NCBI GenBank assembly: GCA_003660485.1
Contig: QMUI01000050.1
Coordinates: forward strand, 1-6,582
Origin: Thermococci archaeon
GTDB taxonomy: Archaea; Methanobacteriota_B; Thermococci; Thermococcales; Thermococcaceae
DNA length: 6,582 nt
Direction of reading: 5' to 3'
The notes beneath the pieces are model-generated. The model had not been told where the DNA came from and ran no database searches. It was given only the letters and a program-made list of their open reading frames with translations. Of the stretch, positions 1 through 6,582 are shown one piece after another; within the stretch, counting starts at the first letter, position 1; each line of letters begins with the position of its first letter. The translations under genes were made by a program, and so were the position numbers.

Positions 1-1280
1 AGAGTCTCCTCAATGCTCCTGTCCTCATCATAGCCCTGTGCAACGAACTCCCTCTCGAACCTATCAGCAAACTCTAGGTACTTCTTGTCAGTCTCGCTCA
101 GAGCCTCCTCTCCAACTACAGCAACTAAATCTCTCAAGCTCCTGCCCTCAGCATAAGCAGCGTATAGTTGCTGAGCAAGCTGTGGGTGATCCTCCCTCGT
201 CCTGCCCTTCCCTATACCGTCCTTCATCAGTCTTGAGAGCGAAGGTAGGACGTCAATTGGTGGGTAGATACCCTTCCTGTGAAGCTCTCTGCTCAGGACT
301 ATCTGGCCCTCGGTGATGTAACCTGTCAAGTCCGGAATTGGATGAGTTATGTCATCGTCCGGCATCGTAAGGATCGGCATCTGAGTTATCGATCCCTTCC
401 TTCCTCTTACACGGCCGGCACGCTCGTAGATAGTAGCTAGGTCTGTGTACATGTAACCTGGGTAGCCTCTTCTTCCTGGAACTTCTTCTCTTGCCGCAGA
501 GATCTCTCTCAAGGCCTCACAGTAGTTCGTCATGTCTGTGAGAATTACGAGAACCTGCATGTCATAGTCAAAAGCTAGGTACTCCGCAACGGTCAGAGCC
601 ATTCTTGGAGTGATTATTCTCTCAATCGCTGGATCATCAGCCAAGTTTAAGAACAACACAGCCCTCTCAATTGCCCCAGTCTCCTCAAAGCTCTTCTTGA
701 AAAAGTTTGCCTCCTCGTAAGTGATACCCATTGCCGCGAAGACTACAGCAAAGCTCTCTTCCTCTCCGAGAACTTTTGCCTGTCTAGCTATTTGAGCAGC
801 TAACTTATTGTGGGGCAGACCCGAGCCACTAAATATTGGAAGCTTCTGTCCCCTAACGAGGGTGTTCATTCCATCGATTGCCGAGATTCCAGTCTGGATG
901 AAGTCCCTGGGATAAGCCCTTGCCACAGGATTAAGGGGAGCCCCGTGAACGTCCCTCCTGTCCTCCGGGATTATTTCAGGTCCGCCATCGATGGGCTTAC
1001 CAATACCATTAAATATCCTTCCAAGCATGTCCATTGAAACTGGAACCTTTAACGTCTCTCCAGTAAAGCGAACGCTTGTAGTTTTAATATCGAGATCTCT
1101 CGTTCCCTCAAAGACCTGAACTATAGCCAGGTTTTCCCTAGCATCCAAAACTTGGCCTTTCCTCTTCTCACCGGTCTCAGTCTCTATCTCAACTACCTCA
1201 CCGTAGGCTACTCCCTTTACACCTTCAACTATCATTAAGGGCCCATAGATCTTGCTTATCGTTGAGTACTCCTTGCTCAT
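1..1280 (-). CDS. atpB: A-type ATP synthase subunit B, 3'-truncated by window edge
   Basis: This is the non-catalytic B subunit of the A1 head, which alternates with A in the A3B3 hexamer in the cytoplasm. The ATG at 1278-1280 opens 426 complete codons with no stop before the left edge. Archaeal B subunits are about 460 residues long, so about 36 C-terminal residues are missing. Reading from the start: an N-terminal beta-barrel domain ([20 protein letters not shown]), then the B-specific degenerate P-loop SGSGLPHN (residues 151-158) with no Walker A Lys-Thr, then [12 protein letters not shown] (248-259), where the catalytic subunit has its Walker B Asp, then an [14 protein letters not shown] segment and a C-terminal helical domain. 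The missing Walker A Lys separates it from the catalytic A subunit. The gene begins 5 bases after the atpA stop and is probably translationally coupled to it. The identification is very secure. Confidence 0.97.
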   Translation of the reverse strand, partial: MSKEYSTISKIYGPLMIVEGVKGVAYGEVVEIETETGEKRKGQVLDARENLAIVQVFEGTRDLDIKTTSVRFTGETLKVPVSMDMLGRIFNGIGKPIDGGPEIIPEDRRDVHGAPLNPVARAYPRDFIQTGISAIDGMNTLVRGQKLPIFSGSGLPHNKLAAQIARQAKVLGEEESFAVVFAAMGITYEEANFFKKSFEETGAIERAVLFLNLADDPAIERIITPRMALTVAEYLAFDYDMQVLVILTDMTNYCEALREISAAREEVPGRRGYPGYMYTDLATIYERAGRVRGRKGSITQMPILTMPDDDITHPIPDLTGYITEGQIVLSRELHRKGIYPPIDVLPSLSRLMKDGIGKGRTREDHPQLAQQLYAAYAEGRSLRDLVAVVGEEALSETDKKYLEFADRFEREFVAQGYDEDRSIEET

Positions 1281-1285
1281 GATCA

Positions 1286-1294
1286 TCACTCCCC
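1286..1294 (-). promoter_or_regulatory. Ribosome binding site of atpB, containing the atpA stop codon
   Basis: Read on the minus strand this is GGGGAGTGA. It is complementary in large part to the archaeal 16S rRNA 3' end (anti-SD CACCTCC). Its last three bases are the atpA TGA stop. Five bases (TGATC) separate it from the atpB ATG at 1280. The geometry suggests that ribosomes finishing atpA restart on atpB. Confidence 0.8.
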
Positions 1295-4200
1295 ATACTT
1301 CTTGAAGAGCTCCTCAAACTGCTCATTGGTCTTATCAATTAGGGCCTTAATCTTCTCAACATCACGCTCAAACTTCATTCTACCGATCTCTTCCCTGACT
1401 GGCAACTTTGCTATCTCCTCAAGTGGGACTCCCCTGCTTATTGCCTCCATCGTCTTCTCGTAGAAGTTGAGGAGAACCCTCATCATCGTTACCTGCTTCT
1501 GGGGTGGACAGTAGGTATCGACTTCATCGAAGGCGTCCTGCTGCAAGTAGTCCTCTCTGAGCATCCTTGCAACTAGCAGGATAGCCCTCTCCCTCTCTGG
1601 AAGGGCATCAGGACCCACAATTCTAACGATCTCCTGTAACTCAGCTTCCTTCTGCAGTAGCTCCATTGCCTTGTCCCTCATCTTCCTCCACTCTGGGTCA
1701 ACGTTCTTATGCCACCAGCCCTGAATTGCATCTACGTAAAGGGAGTAACTCGTCAGCCAGTTAATAGCTGGGAAGTGTCTTCTTCTTGCTAGGTCCGCAT
1801 CAAGGGCCCAGAAGACCTTCACAACTCTCAGGGTGTTCTGAACTACGGGCTCGGAGAAGTCACCGCCCGGAGGCGAAACTGCTCCAATTACACTAACGCT
1901 ACCCACCCTATAGTCGCTACCCAGGGTTACAACTCTCCCCGCTCTCTCATAGAATTCAGCGAGCTTTGAAGCAAGGTACGCAGGATAACCTTCCTCACCA
2001 GGCATTTCCTCAAGTCTTCCTGAAATCTCTCTCAACGCCTCAGCCCATCTTGACGTTGAATCTGCCATCAAAGCAACGTCATACCCCATATCTCTAAAGT
2101 ACTCCGCAATTGTAATTCCAGTGTAAATTGAGGCCTCTCTCGCTGCGACAGGCATGTTGGAGGTGTTTGCAATTAAAACTGTTCTCTCCATAAGTGGCTT
2201 GCCCGTGTTGGGGTCTTTAAGCTTTGGAAACTCCTCGAGAACATCGGTCATCTCATTTCCTCTCTCACCGCATCCAATGTAAACTACTACCTGGGCATCG
2301 CTCCATTTCGCCAATTGGTGCTGGGTGACCGTGTTATGGAGTAAAGTTGGCATATTGCCCCCAACGAAATTGTGGGTCTCAGTCGTTACATCGTAAACTT
2401 CCTGGGGCTCATCTATGTACCTTATCTCAACGATCTCATCGAAGAGAACGTGGCTAAGGTGGTTCTCGGCTATTTCCTCCATGCCAATGAACTTCGCAAA
2501 CTTTCTGAAGGTCTCATAGCTCATGTTTTCTCCTGAAAGGTAGTTGTGTATCTCTATCCCAGCCTTCTTGAGCCTAGCGTACGGCCTTCCAATGGCCTCG
2601 TAGAGATCCTCAACGTCCACTGGAACAACGTCAATGCTTGTGTATCCCCTGCCTTCCCTCTCAACTCCAAGCTTCTCAAGGTTTGCTTTACCGCTTATAA
2701 TTACCCTATAGTACTTCCTGCCACTCACTTCTTTCTCCCTTATTATAGCATATATACCGAGCTTGGCAAGTAGATAGCTTAGGCCGTAAGCGGCTTCCTC
2801 TGAGGCAGTTGCTATCTCTATCTCACCCTTCTTCTCGTTGTAGTGGCCGTCACAAGCTATGTAGGCCTTAATGAATGCCTCCACAACGCTTGGTTTGCTC
2901 ATGAGAAGCTCCTTAGGAACTTTCCAGTTCCTCGCTTTCTTAGCCCCAAGAACTCCCAAAGCCTTGAAGAATTCCACTAAGGCCTTGCTGTGTATCAGGA
3001 GTGCCTTTACAGTTCTATCCCGCACTATCTTTCCTTCAACACCAAAGAGCTCCCTAGCGAGATCATTGGCCCTCTTAAGGAGAGCCTCATCGTTGTTGTA
3101 TATAGCGACTGTCCTAGGCTTAAGGGTTCCGTCGGCAAGTAGATAGCCCAGGAACTCTGCTAGTTTCTCATCGAGAACTTCCGGTATTCTAACTTTCTTC
3201 GGAGATCTAACGTTGACCTCGACATTGAGCCTAACGTCTTCTCCGCCATCTATCTTCTTTGCAACCAAAATTCTGTCTCCCTTCTTTAGGTGCATTGCCA
3301 TTACTTCCTCTATAACTAGCCCATCTTTTGTTACCCTGCCAGTGAATAGCTTGTGTATTGGGGTGACCTTTATCTTTCTACCTGTCCTGGTCTTTATCTC
3401 AACCATTCCCTGGGAGTAGCCCTTGTACACGTGCGTTGCCTTTATCTCAACGATCTTTCCATCCTTGTACCCATAGAGCGTTATTGGCTCATCAAGCTCA
3501 GTCCACTCCTCTCCTTCCTTAACTGTCTTCTTGCCCTTACCCTCAAGCTTCTCATAGAGCTCCCTGATCTTTATTAGACCGAACTCCTTCGTTAAGACTA
3601 GCGTATCGCCATCCACACACTTTCCGCTTCCGAAGGGTCCTGGAATAGCCGCAGTTCCTCCCTTGGCCTGTGGGAAGAACGTATCAATAACTCTCTGCCC
3701 TGTAATGAGCGGAATTTCTGGTGGGAGCTTCTCCTTATATGGTCTCTTCACTCTGACTGGCCACCTCTGATACATCTTTAATTCCTTGATCTCCCCGCTT
3801 GGAGTCTTAACCTTTGCAATGACATCTTCAATAGTATATTCTCCTTCATCGGCGATCTCAACTATCTCACCCTCTATCCCTGGGGGCACCATTATCTTGT
3901 GAACAATAATGCTGGTCTCGGGCACTTCACCGATAATATCCCCTCCAACGACCTTGTCTCCAACTTTAACCTTTGGAGTGAAGTGCCACTTCTTGTCCCT
4001 GGGGAGGGCAGGAGCTGTAATACCTCTAGCTATGAAGTCGCCACTCTTCTCCCTAAGGATTTCAAGAGGCCTTTGAATACCATCGTATATTGAGGTTAAA
4101 AGCCCAGGACCGAGTTCAACACTTAACGATGCTCCAGTTCCAACGACGGGCTCGCCAGGTCTAACTCCAGCCGTTTCCTCGTAAACCTGAATCACCGCCT

Positions 4201-4339
4201 TGTCTCCCTCAAGTCTAATGATTTCTCCTATGAGACCAAGCTCACCGACTCTAACGACCTCATACATCTTTGCTCCTTTCATCCCATCGGCAACTACGAG
4301 AGGACCTGTAACCCTAATTATCCTCCCTTTGGCTGGCAT
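1286..4339 (-). CDS. atpA: A-type ATP synthase catalytic subunit A precursor with in-frame intein
   Basis: This is the catalytic subunit of the A1 head, which makes or hydrolyses ATP coupled to ion flow through AO. The precursor has 1017 residues: 588 extein plus a 429-residue intein (residues 241-669). Features in order are an N-terminal barrel, the A-specific non-homologous insert (about 113-199), the Walker A loop GPFGSGK (234-240) cut by the intein before Thr670, GERGNE (691-696) with the catalytic Glu692, Walker B MADSTSR with Asp760, [10 protein letters not shown] (822-831), and a C-terminal helical domain ending in KKYGE. The ATG at 4339 is chosen over an in-frame GTG at 4348 because GAGGTGA (4345-4351) lies 5 bases before the ATG, whereas the GTG lies inside that site. 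The 588-residue spliced product fits the family length. It follows atpF by 5 bases and precedes atpB by 5. Activity requires splicing. Confidence 0.97.
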   Translation of the reverse strand: MPAKGRIIRVTGPLVVADGMKGAKMYEVVRVGELGLIGEIIRLEGDKAVIQVYEETAGVRPGEPVVGTGASLSVELGPGLLTSIYDGIQRPLEILREKSGDFIARGITAPALPRDKKWHFTPKVKVGDKVVGGDIIGEVPETSIIVHKIMVPPGIEGEIVEIADEGEYTIEDVIAKVKTPSGEIKELKMYQRWPVRVKRPYKEKLPPEIPLITGQRVIDTFFPQAKGGTAAIPGPFGSGKCVDGDTLVLTKEFGLIKIRELYEKLEGKGKKTVKEGEEWTELDEPITLYGYKDGKIVEIKATHVYKGYSQGMVEIKTRTGRKIKVTPIHKLFTGRVTKDGLVIEEVMAMHLKKGDRILVAKKIDGGEDVRLNVEVNVRSPKKVRIPEVLDEKLAEFLGYLLADGTLKPRTVAIYNNDEALLKRANDLARELFGVEGKIVRDRTVKALLIHSKALVEFFKALGVLGAKKARNWKVPKELLMSKPSVVEAFIKAYIACDGHYNEKKGEIEIATASEEAAYGLSYLLAKLGIYAIIREKEVSGRKYYRVIISGKANLEKLGVEREGRGYTSIDVVPVDVEDLYEAIGRPYARLKKAGIEIHNYLSGENMSYETFRKFAKFIGMEEIAENHLSHVLFDEIVEIRYIDEPQEVYDVTTETHNFVGGNMPTLLHNTVTQHQLAKWSDAQVVVYIGCGERGNEMTDVLEEFPKLKDPNTGKPLMERTVLIANTSNMPVAAREASIYTGITIAEYFRDMGYDVALMADSTSRWAEALREISGRLEEMPGEEGYPAYLASKLAEFYERAGRVVTLGSDYRVGSVSVIGAVSPPGGDFSEPVVQNTLRVVKVFWALDADLARRRHFPAINWLTSYSLYVDAIQGWWHKNVDPEWRKMRDKAMELLQKEAELQEIVRIVGPDALPERERAILLVARMLREDYLQQDAFDEVDTYCPPQKQVTMMRVLLNFYEKTMEAISRGVPLEEIAKLPVREEIGRMKFERDVEKIKALIDKTNEQFEELFKKYGE
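2333..3619 (-). mobile_element. Intein with LAGLIDADG homing endonuclease, in the AtpA P-loop
   Basis: This is a 429-codon in-frame protein-splicing element. It starts at Cys (intein residue 1, codon 3617-3619) directly after the P-loop Lys and ends at His428-Asn429, followed by the extein Thr (codon 2330-2332), which would act as the +1 nucleophile. Splicing motifs are block [10 protein letters not shown], block B KVTPIH (Thr86, His89), block [15 protein letters not shown] (Asp410, His416) and block G LLHN. Two endonuclease dodecapeptides are present: [11 protein letters not shown] (Asp163) and [12 protein letters not shown] (Asp257), with VPKELL between them. Both catalytic Asp residues are kept, so homing activity is plausible. 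The insertion site is the archaeal VMA site in the P-loop, different from the yeast VMA1 intein site further downstream (after YVG). From memory, Pyrococcus VMA inteins sit at this same site. Boundaries follow directly from the alignment of the flanking GPFGSGK and [10 protein letters not shown]. Confidence 0.97.
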
Positions 4340-4344
4340 TTCCT

Positions 4345-4351
4345 TCACCTC
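4345..4351 (-). promoter_or_regulatory. Ribosome binding site that sets the atpA start, containing the atpF stop
   Basis: On the minus strand this is GAGGTGA, a near-perfect Shine-Dalgarno sequence 5 bases (AGGAA) before the ATG at 4339. The TGA of atpF (4345-4347) is its 3' end. The possible GTG start of atpA at 4346-4348 falls inside it and has no other SD upstream, so the ATG is the better start. Confidence 0.8.
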
Positions 4352-4656
4352 TTTATCTCAACCCCTATCGCCCTTCTAACTATCTCCTTTAACAGTTCTT
4401 CCCCATAAATGGAACCAAACTTATCTGGGATTTGAAGTATGATTGGAAGGTTAACTTCAGGCAATTCACCTATCTTTTCAGCGAGTCTTTCAGTGATGAG
4501 TATAACCCCAATATCATCCCTCTCGACGAGTTCCTTCAGCTTATTTCTAGCTCTCTCAATCGATAAGTCCGAGAGGTCAAACTCATAAGCTTCATGAACC
4601 CCCGCAAGCTTGAATCCCACTACGGTGTCTTCATCTCCCATTACTACTATCTTCAT
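4345..4656 (-). CDS. atpF: A-type ATP synthase subunit F
   Basis: This is the small central-stalk subunit, which turns with the rotor inside the A3B3 head and helps couple rotation to catalysis. It has 103 residues, the normal length for archaeal F (about 100). The N-terminus [20 protein letters not shown] matches the family pattern of a Rossmann-like beta strand, then GD-D and GFxLAG. The middle (about residues 46-62) has a helix followed by the strand GVILITE. Near the C-terminus, [10 protein letters not shown] is the conserved Pro-rich strand, followed by the terminal helix that contacts the rotor shaft. No membrane segment or signal peptide is seen. The start ATG overlaps the atpC stop as ATGA (4653-4656), and the stop lies within the atpA ribosome binding site, so translation is probably coupled on both sides. 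Confidence 0.95.
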   Translation of the reverse strand: MKIVVMGDEDTVVGFKLAGVHEAYEFDLSDLSIERARNKLKELVERDDIGVILITERLAEKIGELPEVNLPIILQIPDKFGSIYGEELLKEIVRRAIGVEIKR

Positions 4657-5765
4657 GCTACCTCACCAACGAGTTCCTTGATCTTTTCGGGCTTTACGCC
4701 ATCAACAATGAGCTTTGCAATTGCCCTTAGCTTCCTAACTTCCATTTCCCTCTCCAGGAGATACGTTAGAGCAACGCCAACACTCAGCGGATAGAACTGA
4801 GATAACTCTCTCATTCTGGTCAGCCTGTACCTCCTCATGGCCCTCTCAATTGCTTCGATATTGCCACTCTCAAGTTCCTCTCTGACATCTCTCATAACCT
4901 GGCCATATTTAGTTCCTTCGAGTTCTCCTATGGCCATTATGTGATCCTCAGCGTTTACCATAGCATCGAGGGTTGCCCTTGAGAGGCTCCCACCTTCAAT
5001 TATCAGCCTCTTTAGGTTCTCTGGATGCATTCCAGCCATTTTTGCCCTGAGTATCGTTGATATGTTCCTTTCATCTATGAGCATCTTAACGAACTCAAGC
5101 AGTATCTCCTTCTCTTCACCTTTTCTTGAGTTTGCATATTTAAACAGCTTCGTGTAATAGTTCCTATACAGTTCAAGCTCAAACTCTTGAATACTTATCT
5201 CCTTAAGAAGAAGCCTCCTAAGAGGTTCTTCATACTCAGTCCCCTCTAGTATTACTAGTATTTCCTCCATAGTTTTTGCCTCGATTATCGCCTTCACCTT
5301 TGGAAGCATCTTGCCCGCAGGTATTATATAATCTTGGGCAGGTAAGCCATGGAGCTTCGCCTTTACGACGTTAGAGATGTTCCTAATATCAACCCCCTCT
5401 TCAAGTAGCTCAAAGAATCCCCTCACTCTCTTAGGCATTATTTTTACCATTAGCTCAAGCAAATCAACAAGCGAAAGTTCTAGTGCCATCTCAACGTTCC
5501 TCAAATTCACGTTCTCAAGGCTCGTCAGCCTTGGTCCATAGTCAGAATCTTCAAGGTTAACCACGAAATTCTGCAGGGTCCTACTTTCTGAAAGCTCAAG
5601 TATCCTTTGGTCTGAGAGCAGTCTAGCTTCCATTGCTTTTATCCTGGCATTTGGGTACGAGTAGGGAGTATACTTCCAGATAATCTGGCCGGTTTTATAG
5701 GCTACCCATGTAAGGACTACCGCTAACGTCGTGTCGAGTATCGCGGTTATCGTTGATACTTCCAT
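4653..5765 (-). CDS. atpC: A-type ATP synthase subunit C with hydrophobic N-terminal extension
   Basis: This is the funnel-shaped rotor subunit (counterpart of V-ATPase subunit d) that joins the central stalk to the membrane K ring. It has 370 residues from the ATG at 5765. An in-frame GTG at 5774 would add three residues but overlaps the ribosome binding site GGGTGA. The family core begins near residue 35 with the [14 protein letters not shown] motif and continues as a mainly helical protein with repeated acidic and Leu-rich helices typical of the three-fold pseudo-symmetric C subunit. The C-terminus ([21 protein letters not shown]) is also typical. In front of the core, about residues 4-24 form an almost uncharged hydrophobic stretch with one Asp, which may be a membrane helix. 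Many bacterial V/A-type C subunits (for example Thermus, about 320 residues) lack it. The gene ends by overlapping the atpF start by 4 bases. Confidence 0.94.
   Translation of the reverse strand: MEVSTITAILDTTLAVVLTWVAYKTGQIIWKYTPYSYPNARIKAMEARLLSDQRILELSESRTLQNFVVNLEDSDYGPRLTSLENVNLRNVEMALELSLVDLLELMVKIMPKRVRGFFELLEEGVDIRNISNVVKAKLHGLPAQDYIIPAGKMLPKVKAIIEAKTMEEILVILEGTEYEEPLRRLLLKEISIQEFELELYRNYYTKLFKYANSRKGEEKEILLEFVKMLIDERNISTILRAKMAGMHPENLKRLIIEGGSLSRATLDAMVNAEDHIMAIGELEGTKYGQVMRDVREELESGNIEAIERAMRRYRLTRMRELSQFYPLSVGVALTYLLEREMEVRKLRAIAKLIVDGVKPEKIKELVGEVA
4660..4667 (-). promoter_or_regulatory. Ribosome binding site of atpF, inside the end of atpC
   Basis: On the minus strand this is GGTGAGGT, ending 3 bases before the atpF ATG at 4656. 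It lies fully within the last codons of atpC. The start and stop overlap as ATGA, so this junction uses a different geometry from the others in the operon. Confidence 0.65.
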
Positions 5766-5770
5766 TTGAT

Positions 5771-5776
5771 TCACCC
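5771..5776 (-). promoter_or_regulatory. Ribosome binding site that sets the atpC start, containing the atpE stop
   Basis: On the minus strand this is GGGTGA. Its last three bases are the atpE stop codon, and it lies 5 bases (ATCAA) before the ATG at 5765. The longer GTG start at 5772-5774 lies inside this site and has no SD-like sequence upstream, so the ATG is preferred. Confidence 0.75.
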
Positions 5777-6367
5777 GAAGAGGACTTTTGCTATTTTAGA
5801 TCTGATCTCACTTTCCATTCTCTCCATTCTCGCCTCGAAGGTGTTGTCTATCCTTATGTCTCCTGCTTCATTTTCAACTACAACCCCTCCAATGGTCTCT
5901 ATTGCCTCCCCTATTTCTATTGAGACATCCCCAAGCCCAGCTTTCAGTTCATCAATCCGCGAAGCTATTAGGGAGAGTGTCGCCTCATTTGAGTACACCC
6001 TAATCTTCTTTTCTCCAAGCTCCTGGACTGCCGACTTCAGTAAGACTTTTATCGTTTCAAAGTACTCCTCCTGGGGGAGCTCCCTCAGCCTTTTCTTAAC
6101 CTCTTCAATGACCTCCTGAATTAATTTCTCCTGCACGGCTAGTTTTTTTCTCCTTACTTCAAGTCTTGCATTTGCTATTATCCTCTGCTTTTCTAATTCG
6201 GCCTGAGTTTTTGCTTTCCTAAGTATCCACTCAGCCCTAGCCTCGGCCTTCCTCTTCGCCTCCTCTTTTATCTTCTTAGCCTCCTTCTGTGCCTCTTCTA
6301 GGATGTACTTTATCTTCTGCTCTGCTTCCCTGTTGATCTCCTGTATTATTAGCTCAGCTCCAGACAT
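5771..6367 (-). CDS. atpE: A-type ATP synthase subunit E (peripheral stalk)
   Basis: This is the stator subunit. It pairs with subunit H to form the peripheral stalks that stop the A3B3 head from turning with the rotor. It has 198 residues, the usual archaeal length. Residues from about 10 to 100 form a long charged helix full of Lys, Glu and Ala (for example EEAQKEAKKIKEEAKRKAEA), expected to form a right-handed coiled coil with H. The C-terminal globular domain (about 105-198) carries the family motif GGVVVENEAGDIRIDNTFE, followed by ARMERM and a closing amphipathic helix. No membrane segment is seen. The ATG at 6365-6367 follows a strong AGGAGGA site. The gene starts 28 bases after the atpK stop, the largest gap in the window, and its own stop lies in the atpC ribosome binding site. 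Confidence 0.96.
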   Translation of the reverse strand: MSGAELIIQEINREAEQKIKYILEEAQKEAKKIKEEAKRKAEARAEWILRKAKTQAELEKQRIIANARLEVRRKKLAVQEKLIQEVIEEVKKRLRELPQEEYFETIKVLLKSAVQELGEKKIRVYSNEATLSLIASRIDELKAGLGDVSIEIGEAIETIGGVVVENEAGDIRIDNTFEARMERMESEIRSKIAKVLFG

Positions 6368-6374
6368 TTTTGTG

Positions 6375-6381
6375 TCCTCCT
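6375..6381 (-). promoter_or_regulatory. Ribosome binding site of atpE
   Basis: On the minus strand this is AGGAGGA, 7 bases before the atpE ATG. It is the only junction in the window where the ribosome binding site lies in a true intergenic gap and does not include the upstream stop codon, so atpE can probably start independently of atpK. Confidence 0.8.
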
Positions 6382-6395
6382 AAAAGGATAAAGGA

Positions 6396-6582
6396 TCAGA
6401 GGCTCATGATCAGTATTATTGCTCCAACGAGACCAAATATTGCCATCGTCTCTGCCATAGCAGCAAAGATAAGGTTCTGGGTAAATGTCTTGGGGTTCTT
6501 GCTGACTGCACCAATGCCAGCACTTGCAATGATACCCTGTGGGATTGCCGAAAGCCCCGTAAGACCAACTAAAAGGCCTGCA
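6396..6582 (-). CDS. atpK: A-type ATP synthase subunit K (c-type proteolipid), 5' part missing
   Basis: This is the membrane rotor-ring subunit that carries H+ or Na+ through AO. Only the last 61 residues are in the window, ending at TGA 6396-6398; the frame enters at 6581. They form one helical hairpin: a helix from AGLLVGLTGLSAIPQGII through the Gly/Ala-rich stretch, a short polar loop SKNPKTFTQ, then a second membrane helix with AAMAETMAIFGLV and the hydrophobic tail IILIMSL. The Glu of AETMA (codon 6450-6452) is the conserved ion-binding carboxylate. Gln in IPQG (codon 6537-6539) lies 29 residues before it, as in Na+-binding V-type K subunits. V-type K subunits usually have two such hairpins, so the first probably lies beyond the edge. 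The ORF is short and truncated, but the match to the proteolipid family is clear, and the position before atpE agrees. Confidence 0.93.
   Translation of the reverse strand, partial: AGLLVGLTGLSAIPQGIIASAGIGAVSKNPKTFTQNLIFAAMAETMAIFGLVGAIILIMSL

Noticed and set aside
38..1037. Plus-strand open frames opposite atpB.
   Set aside because: The minus strand reads through here as a clear AtpB sequence; the plus-strand products resemble no family and are shadows.
1283..1289. C-box-like GTGATGA on the minus strand at the atpA-atpB junction, suggesting a C/D box sRNA.
   Set aside because: No D or D' box (CTGA) follows within about 60 bases, and the motif is explained by the ribosome binding site and stop codon.
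2546..3577. Several plus-strand open frames of 68-91 codons opposite the intein.
   Set aside because: They are antisense shadows of the intein coding frame, with low-complexity composition and no recognisable domain.
2333..3619. The block inside atpA considered as a gene fusion or regulatory domain.
   Set aside because: Complete intein splicing blocks, Cys and His-Asn ends, and an exact P-loop interruption make an intein the only good explanation.
5766..6119. 117-codon plus-strand open frame opposite atpE.
   Set aside because: It is rich in Ser, Ile and Phe as expected from the antisense of a Lys/Glu-rich gene, has no clear ribosome binding site, and lies wholly over well-supported atpE.
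6376..6389. Short inverted repeat TCCT-TTT-AGGA next to the atpE ribosome binding site, considered as a hairpin regulating atpE.
   Set aside because: The stem is only four base pairs with a three-base loop, too weak to matter in a hyperthermophile.

Overview
All real genes in this window lie on the minus strand. Together they form an internal piece of an archaeal A-type (A1AO, V/A-type) ATP synthase operon. In transcription order (right to left) they are atpK (3' end only), atpE, atpC, atpF, atpA and atpB (3' end cut off). This K-E-C-F-A-B order, the protein sequences (rich in Lys, Glu, Ile and Val), the very tight gene packing and the strong GGTGA/GGAGG ribosome binding sites point to a hyperthermophilic euryarchaeon of the Thermococcales, most likely Pyrococcus. 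From memory, the 429-residue intein length fits P. abyssi better than P. horikoshii (shorter VMA intein), but the species assignment is tentative.

Layout by coordinate: 1-1280 atpB (regulatory/non-catalytic B subunit, about 36 C-terminal residues beyond the left edge); 1286-4339 atpA (catalytic A subunit), interrupted by an in-frame intein with a two-motif LAGLIDADG endonuclease at 2333-3619; 4345-4656 atpF (rotor subunit F); 4653-5765 atpC (rotor-to-membrane connector); 5771-6367 atpE (peripheral stalk); 6396-6582 atpK (membrane rotor ring, last 61 residues). There is no intergenic stretch longer than 28 bases and no sign of a promoter, terminator, RNA gene or CRISPR array. The operon promoter should lie beyond the right edge.

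The genes act as one machine. The K ring carries ions through the membrane and turns C and F. F reaches into the A3B3 head, where A subunits make or hydrolyse ATP, and E holds the head still. The intein sits exactly between the Lys and Thr of the Walker A loop of AtpA, so the catalytic site exists only after splicing.

Most notable beyond the intein: (i) at three gene junctions the upstream stop codon is the 3' end of the next gene's Shine-Dalgarno sequence, always 5 bases before the ATG, which moves the starts of atpA and atpC nine bases downstream of the longest ORF; (ii) AtpC has a hydrophobic N-terminal extension that could be a membrane segment; (iii) AtpK carries a Gln and a Glu-Thr pair at the spacing of known Na+ ligands.
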